NCBI GenBank assembly: GCA_018901615.1 | Contig: JAHIEN010000134.1 | Location: 1-7,340 of the forward strand | Length of the DNA: 7,340 nt | Reading direction: 5' to 3' | Source: Candidatus Omnitrophota bacterium | GTDB taxonomy: Bacteria > Omnitrophota > Gorgyraeia > Gorgyraeales > Gorgyraeaceae | Shown here: positions 1-6,307 of the stretch, piece after piece | Numbering within the stretch: position 1 is the first letter of the stretch | How the letters are laid out: the number at the start of each line of letters is the position of its first letter | Made by a program: the position numbers and the translations under genes | The notes under the pieces: generated by a model | Seen by the model: only the letters and a program-made list of their open reading frames with translations | Databases searched by the model: none | Told to the model about the DNA's origin: nothing

Positions 1-1076
1 ATGATGTGGAAAAAATCGTGAGCGCCGACGGCTATGGCAGAAATGAGTATATAGGGACGAAAAAACCCATTATTATAGTAACGGCACCTGGCCCTGGCAG
101 CGGCAAACTCGCGACGTGCCTGTCTCAGCTCTACCATGACCATAAGAAAGGCATTAATTCTGGCTACGCGAAGTTTGAGACATTCCCTATATGGAACCTG
201 CCCCTGAATCATCCCGTGAATATAGCGTATGAGGCGGCGACAGTGGATCTGGCGGATTTTAACCTGATAGACCCATTCCACCTTGAGAAATACAAAAAAA
301 AATCGATAAATTATAATCGCGATGTGGAGGCTTTTCCAATCCTGAAGAATATAATACACAGGATCACGGATTCCAAAGACAGTTATTATAATTCTCCCAC
401 GGATATGGGGGTTAACAGGGCCGGTTTTGGTATTGTGGATGACAAAGGCGCGCGCGAAGCCGCTAAACAGGAGATTGTCCGCAGGTTTTTCCGCCACAAC
501 CTCGAGTTCGCGACAGGGAGCGGCACAAAAGAAGAGCTGGAAAGGGCTGAGGCTATTATGGACAAGGCAGGCGTTAAGCCTGAGGACAGGTCGACTGTTT
601 TTCCTGCCAGAAAAGCCGCGGAAGAGTGTAAGAAGAAGAAAAAGGGCAACAAAGGTTATTACTGTGGAGCCGCCATAGAATTAAACGACGCCAAGATAAT
701 AACAGGGAAGAATTCTCCTTTGATGCACGCGGCGTCGAGTGCTGTGATAAACGCCATAAAATACATAGCAGGGATAGACGATGACACCCATATCTTAAAA
801 CCTGAGGTGATGGACGACCTGTCGAGCTTAAAAAAAGAAACACTGAGCATGGCGTCAGAAAGCCTTACGCTTGACGAGATACTGGTCGCGCTTTCTATAA
901 GCGCGCACACAGATAAAAATGCAAAGCGTGCCTTGCTGAAGCTCAAGGAATTAAGGGGGTGCGAAGTGCACTCTACGCACCTGCCCACGCCTGGCGATGA
1001 AGCGGGCCTGAGAAAACTGGGCATAAATTTTACGACAGACGCGATTCCATCATCAAGCCTATTTTTTAATTATTAA
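1..1076 (+). CDS. DUF1846 (UPF0371) family protein, 5'-truncated by window edge
   Basis: The reading frame is already open at the left edge: the first complete codon is GAT at 3-5. The GTG at base 6 is an internal Val, not a start. About 357 codons remain, ending with TAA at 1074-1076. Family members are about 490-500 residues, so roughly 140 N-terminal residues lie upstream. Counting that Val as residue 1, recognisable family blocks are the glycine-rich loop APGPGSGK (27-34, P-loop-like but followed by Leu rather than Ser/Thr), GYAKFETFPIWNLPL (53-67), AYEAATVDL (74-82), IDPFHLE (88-94), NYNRDVE (102-108), SPTDMGVN (130-137), IITGKNS (231-237) and, near the C-terminus, EVHST and LRKLGIN. A lysine-rich stretch (about 209-216) sits where I recall family members having a shorter linker. 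The biochemical role of the family is not established to my knowledge. The loop suggests nucleotide or phosphate binding, which is inference. It is followed after 11 bases by the PurF-like gene, so the two are probably co-transcribed. Family assignment is secure; function is not. Confidence 0.92.
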   Translation, partial: DVEKIVSADGYGRNEYIGTKKPIIIVTAPGPGSGKLATCLSQLYHDHKKGINSGYAKFETFPIWNLPLNHPVNIAYEAATVDLADFNLIDPFHLEKYKKKSINYNRDVEAFPILKNIIHRITDSKDSYYNSPTDMGVNRAGFGIVDDKGAREAAKQEIVRRFFRHNLEFATGSGTKEELERAEAIMDKAGVKPEDRSTVFPARKAAEECKKKKKGNKGYYCGAAIELNDAKIITGKNSPLMHAASSAVINAIKYIAGIDDDTHILKPEVMDDLSSLKKETLSMASESLTLDEILVALSISAHTDKNAKRALLKLKELRGCEVHSTHLPTPGDEAGLRKLGINFTTDAIPSSSLFFNY

Positions 1077-1087
1077 GGGGGTTACCA
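1075..1087 (+). promoter_or_regulatory. Ribosome binding site of the PurF-like gene
   Basis: A purine tract AAGGGGG (1075-1081) directly follows and partly overlaps the TAA stop of the upstream gene. It is separated by six bases from the ATG at 1088. It supports that start, which matters because the residue after the initiator Met is the position of the PurF nucleophile. No in-frame Met-Cys start exists just upstream. Confidence 0.6.
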
Positions 1088-2506
1088 ATGAGCGGAGTAT
1101 TCGGAGCTGTATCACAGAAAGATTGCACTGAGGATTTATTTTATGGCGTTGATTATCAGACCCATCTGGGGACGGAATACGGTGGGATTGCTGTCCTGAG
1201 CGGCAAGAGGATATACAGGCAGATACATGATATATCTCAGAGTCAGTTCAAGTCCAAATTCTATGAGGATTATAAGAAATTCGAAGGTAAATACGGTATA
1301 GGCGTTATAAGTGACTCAGATGCCCAGCCCATGTTTCTCAACGCGAAATTCGGCTCATTCGCAATATGCATGGCAGGCCTTATTGAGAATACCAGCGAGC
1401 TGATAAAAGATCTGCATAAAAGAGGCCTTTCGTTTAGCGAGACCGAAGACGGTTCCGCTAACAGTGTCGAGGTGGTGGCAAAGCTTATAAGCGAGGGGGA
1501 TGATTTTGTAAGCGGCATAGAGCATGTCTTTGATAAGATCATCGGTTCGTGCTCGCTCCTTTTATTATGTAAAGACGGCATATACGCTGCGAGGGACAGG
1601 TTCGGATATACTGCCCTAGTGATAGGGAAAAGAGGCAGGGATTATGCTGTCGCCTCAGAGACATGTGCTTTCCCTAACACTGGTTTCACGGTAGAAAAAT
1701 TTCTCATGCCCGGCGAGATAGTCCTTATGAACGAAAACGGGCTGAAACAGATAAGGGGAAAACGGGGCATAAATCAGATATGCTCATTTTTATGGATATA
1801 TACAGGTTTTCCAGCCTCTACTTATGAGAACGTCAGTGTCGAGGCTGTTAGAGAGAGATGCGGAGCGACTTTGGCTAAACATGATAAAGATATACAGGTA
1901 GACGTTGTCTCAGGAGTGCCGGATTCTGGAGTTGCCCATGCGATAGGATACTCGATGGAGTCAAAGAAGCCATACAGGAGACCTCTTGTAAAATATACGC
2001 CCGGCTATGGCAGGAGTTACACTCCTCCTGTCCAGGAGATAAGAGACCGGGTGGCCAGGATGAAACTTATCCCGGTAAAGGACATCATAGATGGCAACAG
2101 GATTGTTGTATGTGAGGATTCGATAGTGAGGGGCACGCAGCTTAAAAATTTCACGGTCCAGAAACTCTGGGACAACGGCGCGAAAGAAATACACGTGCGG
2201 CCCGCCTGCCCGCCCCTTATGTTCCCATGTAAGTTCTGTCTTTCGACAAGGTCGACAGGCGAGCTTGCGGCCAGAAAGGCGATAAGAGACATAGAAGGCA
2301 AGGATATAGAGGACATATCAGAGTATACGGATCCCACAACGGCAAAGTACAAGAAGATGGTCAAATGGATAGAGAAAGACATTGACGTTACGACCCTGCG
2401 CTATCAAACGCTCGAAGACATGATAAAAGCCATTGGCCTTCCCAGGGAGACGCTCTGCACCTATTGCTGGAACGGCGAGTGTCTTGCCAAAAATAACATA
2501 ATCTAA
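1088..2506 (+). CDS. PurF-family amidophosphoribosyltransferase-like protein with degenerate glutaminase site
   Basis: This 472-residue protein has the full PurF layout: an N-terminal Ntn-type glutaminase fold (about 1-230) and a C-terminal type I phosphoribosyltransferase domain. Classical PurF makes phosphoribosylamine from PRPP and glutamine, the first step of purine synthesis. The PRPP loop is present (CEDSIVRGT, 342-350), as are GVPDSG (276-281) and RMKLIPV (324-330). Cysteines at 232, 381, 457 and 460 align by context with the four [4Fe-4S] ligands of Bacillus-type PurF, and Cys384 is extra. The N-terminus reads MSGVFG instead of MCGIxG, so the nucleophilic Cys is Ser2. The HRGQ motif is HLGT (26-29), the GIGHxRYxT segment is GIGVISDSD (70-78), HNGNL is MAGLI (95-99) and SDTE is NSVE (125-128). 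Glutamine hydrolysis by the usual mechanism is thus unlikely. It may use free ammonia, borrow ammonia from a partner, or do something else; that is inference. Fold and family are clear. Calling it a working purF would be unsafe. Confidence 0.88.
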   Translation: MSGVFGAVSQKDCTEDLFYGVDYQTHLGTEYGGIAVLSGKRIYRQIHDISQSQFKSKFYEDYKKFEGKYGIGVISDSDAQPMFLNAKFGSFAICMAGLIENTSELIKDLHKRGLSFSETEDGSANSVEVVAKLISEGDDFVSGIEHVFDKIIGSCSLLLLCKDGIYAARDRFGYTALVIGKRGRDYAVASETCAFPNTGFTVEKFLMPGEIVLMNENGLKQIRGKRGINQICSFLWIYTGFPASTYENVSVEAVRERCGATLAKHDKDIQVDVVSGVPDSGVAHAIGYSMESKKPYRRPLVKYTPGYGRSYTPPVQEIRDRVARMKLIPVKDIIDGNRIVVCEDSIVRGTQLKNFTVQKLWDNGAKEIHVRPACPPLMFPCKFCLSTRSTGELAARKAIRDIEGKDIEDISEYTDPTTAKYKKMVKWIEKDIDVTTLRYQTLEDMIKAIGLPRETLCTYCWNGECLAKNNII

Positions 2507-2514
2507 CAACTTAC

Positions 2515-2526
2515 GGGTGAGGCCTT
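2515..2526 (+). promoter_or_regulatory. Ribosome binding site of the HI0933-family flavoprotein gene
   Basis: GGGTGAGG at 2515-2522 resembles the anti-16S tail complement (GGTGA core at 2516-2520, six bases before the ATG at 2527). It lies in the 20-base gap after the preceding stop and supports the chosen start. No terminator-like hairpin is visible in this gap, consistent with read-through transcription. Confidence 0.55.
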
Positions 2527-3768
2527 ATGCACTCTAAAAAGATCATTGTTATAGGAGGCGGGCCCGCCGGCATGATGGCGGCTATAAGAGCCGGCCAGCT
2601 TAACCAGGATGTAATCCTTATTGAAAAAAATCCCTCCCTTGGCAGAAAACTCCTATTAAGCGGCAAAGGACGCTGTAATCTTACAAATGCCTGTGAGCTG
2701 AACTCTTTCCTTGAAAGATTCCCAAAAAAAGCCCAATTCTTAAGAGACACCTTTAAGAAATTCTTTAACCGCGAACTCATGGATTTTTTTGAAAGAAGAG
2801 GGCTCAGGCTCAAGGTAGAGCGCCAGATGAGAGTTTTTCCTGTAAGCGATTTATCCAGCAGTATCCTTGACGTATTGAAAAAAGAATTGAGCGAGAGTAA
2901 AATAAAGCTCCTTTATAAAAGAGAAATGACAGACATGAAAATTGAAGAGAATAAAATAAAAGGGGCGCTTATCAGGGGAGGGGAATTTTTAGCGTGTGAC
3001 GCCATTGTACTCGCCACAGGAGGGCTTTCTTACGGATTCACTGGCTCTACAGGAGAGGGTTTGGATATCGCAAAAAGATTGGGACACAGGATAATCGCAG
3101 CAAGGCCAGGCCTTGTGCCTCTTGAGACAAAAGAAGCTTACCCTGCTTTATTGGAAGGCCTGGCCTTGAAGCATATCAGACTCAGGTTTACTGACGGGAA
3201 AAGACATGTTGTTTCTGAAATAGGCGAGATGATGTTCACGAAAACAGGCATTTCAGGGCCGCTTGTTTTGTCCTTGAGCGGGAAGATCACGGATTGGCTT
3301 GATTACGGCAGAAAGGTATTTATTGAGCTGGATTTGAAGCCTGCCTTGTCTGAAGAAAAAATAGACCAAAGGCTTTTAAGAGAATTCAGAAAGAATCCCA
3401 GGAGGGTTATAAAAAACGCGCTTAAAGAACTTTTGCCGCAGAGGATGATAGGGGTCTTTATCAAGTTTGCTAAGATACCAGGAGACAAAAATGTCAGCCA
3501 GATCACGCAAAAGGAAAGAAAGACTCTCGTGGTATTGTTTAAGACCCTGCGCATGGAGATAAAAGGGCCAAGGCCTATAAAAGAGGCGATGGTGACGCGC
3601 GGTGGGGTTTCCCTGAAAGACATAGATCCCCGCACCATGGAATCCAGGATCGTGAAAGGCCTGTATTTTGCCGGAGAGATGATAGACGTGGACGCGGATA
3701 CAGGCGGCTTTAACCTACAGGCGGCGTTCTCCACAGGATATCTGGCAGGCGAAAGTGCATCCCTATGA
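2527..3768 (+). CDS. HI0933/BaiN-family NAD(P)/FAD-dependent oxidoreductase
   Basis: This complete 413-residue flavoprotein belongs to the HI0933 (YhiN/BaiN) family and has the usual length of about 400. An N-terminal Rossmann FAD-binding motif GGGPAGMMAA occupies 10-19. The family signature GRKLLLSGKGRCNLTN (39-54) follows, then ATGG (163-166) and GEMMFTKTGISGP (233-245). The C-terminal FAD-contacting block spans 357-408 (key pieces VTRGGVSL, TMESR, GLYFAGEMIDVDADTGG, FNLQAAF). All expected motifs are intact. Some homologues are named BaiN after a clostridial enzyme proposed to act in bile acid dehydroxylation. That substrate should not be transferred here, because the family is widespread and mostly uncharacterised. 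The protein looks soluble and cytoplasmic, with no signal peptide or membrane segment. It follows the PurF-like gene by 20 bases, and its TGA stop overlaps the mnmG start in an ATGA arrangement, indicating translational coupling. Family is certain; the substrate is unknown. Confidence 0.93.
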   Translation: MHSKKIIVIGGGPAGMMAAIRAGQLNQDVILIEKNPSLGRKLLLSGKGRCNLTNACELNSFLERFPKKAQFLRDTFKKFFNRELMDFFERRGLRLKVERQMRVFPVSDLSSSILDVLKKELSESKIKLLYKREMTDMKIEENKIKGALIRGGEFLACDAIVLATGGLSYGFTGSTGEGLDIAKRLGHRIIAARPGLVPLETKEAYPALLEGLALKHIRLRFTDGKRHVVSEIGEMMFTKTGISGPLVLSLSGKITDWLDYGRKVFIELDLKPALSEEKIDQRLLREFRKNPRRVIKNALKELLPQRMIGVFIKFAKIPGDKNVSQITQKERKTLVVLFKTLRMEIKGPRPIKEAMVTRGGVSLKDIDPRTMESRIVKGLYFAGEMIDVDADTGGFNLQAAFSTGYLAGESASL

Positions 3769-5645
3769 AAAAGTCGTATGATATTATAGTTATTGGCGCA
3801 GGGCACGCTGGCATAGAGGCCTCTTTGGCTTCCAGCAGGATGGGCATGGCAACGCTTCTGATTACCATGGATCTTGATAAAATAGGCTTTATGTCGTGTA
3901 ATCCCGCTATTGGCGGCATAGGCAAGGGCCAGCTCGTAAAGGAGATAGACACACTTGGCGGAGAAATGGCAAAGGCAACAGACTATAGCGCCATACAGTT
4001 CCGCATCCTGAATAGAAGCAAAGGACCTGCAGTGTGGTCTTCCAGAGCTCAGGTGGATAGAAGCCTATATGTAAAGTATATGAAAGATATTATTAAAGGA
4101 GCCCCTGAACTGGAGACACTCAAAGGTTCGGTTTCTGATATAGTAGTAAAAAATAAAAAGGCATGCGGGGTCAAGCTATCAGACGGTACTATAATAAGAT
4201 CCAGGGCTGTAATAATAACAACAGGCACGTTCTTGAACGGCGTGATACATATAGGACTAAGTCATTTTCCGGGTGGCAGGCTCGGAGATCCGCCCTCGGT
4301 CGGGATTTCAAAAAAGCTGAAGGGCCTGGGATTTAAAGTAATGAGGCTCAAGACAGGCACGACCCCGCGTCTTGATTCAAGGACAATAAATTTTTCAAAG
4401 CTAAAGAAACAGATGGGCGATAAACCCCCTAAACCTTTTTCTTTTTCTACAAAGACAATAAAAAGAAAACAACTGCCATGTTATATAACTTACACAAATG
4501 AGAAGACTCACAATATTATACGCAGGAACCTTGATCGTTCACCGCTTTACACAGGCAAGATTCAATCTACAGGAGTTAGATACTGCCCTTCGATAGAAGA
4601 CAAGATCGTGAGATTCGGGGATAGAGACCGGCACCAGGTATTTCTTGAGCCAGAAGGATTAAACACTAACCAGTATTACCCTAATGGCATATCGACCAGT
4701 CTGCCTCTTGATGTTCAGTTGAAGATGATAAGGAGTATAGAGGGCCTTGAACGGGCAGAAATCATGGTCCCGGGCTATGGAATAGAATATGATTTTATCG
4801 ACCCTACGCAGCTTAGAGCTACGCTCGAAACAAAGCTGATAGAAGATCTCTATAATGCTGGCCAGGTAAACGGCACAACTGGTTACGAGGAAGCGGCAGC
4901 CCAGGGTTTTATGGCAGGCGTAAACGCGAGCCTTAAATTAAAAGGTAAGGATCCTCTGATACTTGACCGCTCCGAGGCATACATAGGAGTGTTAATAGAT
5001 GACCTTGTCACAAAAGGCACAAGCGAGCCTTACAGGATGTTTACCTCACGCGTTGAATACAGGCTTGTCCTTAGAGAGGACAATGCTGACCTGAGACTTA
5101 CAGAGACAGGATATAATCTCGGCATTGTTGACAGAAAAGAATATAGGAAAGTAATCCTGAAGAAAAAGAGGATCCAGATGGAGATGGAGCGCTTGGGTAA
5201 GATAAAGGTATATCCCAACAAAAAGACAAACCTGAGATTGTGCAGACGGAATATTCAGCCCATAAGTAATGTAACCACGCTTAGCGATCTGTTAAAAAGG
5301 CCTGATGTGAACTTTGACATACTGAAGGATATCGATTCCGGGAATACGTGTCTCGGCGAGGACGAAACCAGGCAGATCGAAATAGAGATAAAATACAAAG
5401 GGTTTATAGACAGACAATTAAGGGAAATAGAGAATTTTAAGAGAGTGGAGAGGATAAAGATGCCTCAGGGCCTCAGCTTTAATAATATCCCTGGTCTCTC
5501 AAAGGAAATCGTGGAGAAGCTTTCCGCGGCAATGCCATTGAACCTGGGCCAGGCATCCAGGATCTCAGGCGTAACGCCTGTGGCCATATCGATCCTGATG
5601 ATATACCTGAAAAAATGGAAAATAGAGAACTCAGTAAAGAACTAA
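3765..5645 (+). CDS. mnmG: MnmG (GidA), tRNA uridine-5-carboxymethylaminomethyl modification enzyme
   Basis: This complete 626-residue MnmG is of the usual length for the family. With MnmE it installs the (carboxymethyl)aminomethyl group at C5 of wobble uridine 34 in certain tRNAs, using FAD, NADH and a methylene donor from folate. Visible motifs are the FAD Rossmann loop GAGHAGIEA (11-19), MSCNPAIGGIGKGQLVKEID (43-62, containing conserved Cys45), GGRLGDPPSVG (170-180), LKTGTTPRL (195-203), GVRYCPSIEDK (270-280, with the second conserved Cys at 274), HQVFLEPEG, the Gly-rich NGTTGYEEAAAQG FAD segment and the SEPYRMFTSRVEYRL block. The MnmE/tRNA-interacting C-terminus ends with LGQASRISGVTPVAIS. 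Every hallmark is intact. The start ATG overlaps the previous gene's stop by four bases. The 3' end overlaps the next gene by 31 bases. No mnmE or rsmG neighbour is in the window. Confidence 0.98.
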   Translation: MKKSYDIIVIGAGHAGIEASLASSRMGMATLLITMDLDKIGFMSCNPAIGGIGKGQLVKEIDTLGGEMAKATDYSAIQFRILNRSKGPAVWSSRAQVDRSLYVKYMKDIIKGAPELETLKGSVSDIVVKNKKACGVKLSDGTIIRSRAVIITTGTFLNGVIHIGLSHFPGGRLGDPPSVGISKKLKGLGFKVMRLKTGTTPRLDSRTINFSKLKKQMGDKPPKPFSFSTKTIKRKQLPCYITYTNEKTHNIIRRNLDRSPLYTGKIQSTGVRYCPSIEDKIVRFGDRDRHQVFLEPEGLNTNQYYPNGISTSLPLDVQLKMIRSIEGLERAEIMVPGYGIEYDFIDPTQLRATLETKLIEDLYNAGQVNGTTGYEEAAAQGFMAGVNASLKLKGKDPLILDRSEAYIGVLIDDLVTKGTSEPYRMFTSRVEYRLVLREDNADLRLTETGYNLGIVDRKEYRKVILKKKRIQMEMERLGKIKVYPNKKTNLRLCRRNIQPISNVTTLSDLLKRPDVNFDILKDIDSGNTCLGEDETRQIEIEIKYKGFIDRQLREIENFKRVERIKMPQGLSFNNIPGLSKEIVEKLSAAMPLNLGQASRISGVTPVAISILMIYLKKWKIENSVKN

Positions 5646-6307
5646 AAACTCTTGCCATGGATTTAGGCGCGGCGCTTTTCGGCGTGGCAGATATAGCGCC
5701 TGTAAAAAAAGGATTTCATTTTTCAGATGAAATTTTAAAAGATCTGGACTATGCTATATCTATAGGCATAAGGCTTTCTGATCCGATACTGGACGAGATC
5801 AAGGACGCGCCTACTAGTATATATTATCACCATTACCGTCAGGCAAATATAGAGCTTGACCGTATGGCGTTCAGGCTAACTGGTCTTATGCAGCGCAGGG
5901 GGTACAAGGCTCTCCCGGTGCCAGCTTCTCAGATAATAGACTGGGAAAAACAAAAAGGGCACCTTTCTCATAAGAGAATCGGGGAGCTTGCCGGTCTTGG
6001 ATTTATAGGCAGGAATAATCTCCTGGTAAATCCTGATCTTGGCTCAAGGTTTCGCCTGGTCACTGTCCTAACTAACGCACCCTTGGAGCCGGATAGACCT
6101 GTAGATCTTAATTGCGGCAAATGCAGGGCTTGTATAGACGCCTGTCCGGCAGGAGCCATAAAAGAGAACAAAGAGGATTTTGACCACATCAGGTGTTACG
6201 AGAAGTTAAAGGAGTTTAGAAACAAAAGGATAGTCAACCAATTTATATGCGGGGTGTGTGTTAGAGCATGCAAAACACATGAACAAATCCACGGTCATAA
6301 TTCTTGA
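5615..6307 (+). CDS. Short QueG-like (epoxyqueuosine reductase-related) protein with two [4Fe-4S] cluster motifs
   Basis: This complete 230-residue protein is related to QueG, the cobalamin-dependent epoxyqueuosine reductase acting on tRNA position 34. The N-terminal helix and strand (ELKTLAMDLGAALFGVADI, 9-27) and the AGLGFIGRNNLLVNP segment (126-140) are typical of the family. A ferredoxin-like region has CGKCRACIDACPAG (167-180) plus Cys194 and CGVCVRAC (212-219), eight cysteines in all, enough for two [4Fe-4S] clusters. It lacks the C-terminal HEAT-like region of full QueG (about 380 residues in E. coli). By my hand alignment the VDT catalytic Asp segment before AGLGWIGK is replaced by a KGHLSHKRIGE sequence. 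It is therefore probably a related iron-sulfur oxidoreductase, not true QueG. The start at 5615 lies 31 bases inside mnmG with no strong Shine-Dalgarno. A later ATG at 5657 is possible but would cut into the conserved N-terminal helix. The 3' end overlaps guaA by 29 bases. Confidence 0.85.
   Translation: MENRELSKELKTLAMDLGAALFGVADIAPVKKGFHFSDEILKDLDYAISIGIRLSDPILDEIKDAPTSIYYHHYRQANIELDRMAFRLTGLMQRRGYKALPVPASQIIDWEKQKGHLSHKRIGELAGLGFIGRNNLLVNPDLGSRFRLVTVLTNAPLEPDRPVDLNCGKCRACIDACPAGAIKENKEDFDHIRCYEKLKEFRNKRIVNQFICGVCVRACKTHEQIHGHNS

Noticed and set aside
6..8. GTG at base 6 as the start of the first gene
   Set aside because: The frame is open to the left edge and the sequence starts inside the conserved domain, well past the family N-terminus.
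659..1024. Reverse-strand open frame of 121 codons within the DUF1846 gene
   Set aside because: The sense frame is a well-conserved family sequence; the antisense translation is Ser-rich and unrecognisable.
1088..2506. Annotating the gene simply as functional purF
   Set aside because: The glutaminase nucleophile and most other glutamine-site residues are absent, so the standard reaction cannot be assumed.
2507..2526. Possible terminator or promoter between the PurF-like and flavoprotein genes
   Set aside because: The gap is 20 bases, has no hairpin plus T-run, and mainly holds a ribosome binding site.
2527..3768. Bile acid 7-dehydroxylation (BaiN) role
   Set aside because: The BaiN name spreads by homology through a broad family; nothing in the neighbourhood relates to bile acids.
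3303..3806. Reverse-strand open frame of 167 codons
   Set aside because: It is antisense to the conserved C-terminal block of the flavoprotein and the mnmG start, with no recognisable domain; it is a shadow frame.
5615..6307. Calling the gene queG
   Set aside because: It is too short, has no HEAT-like C-terminal region, and the catalytic Asp segment does not align.
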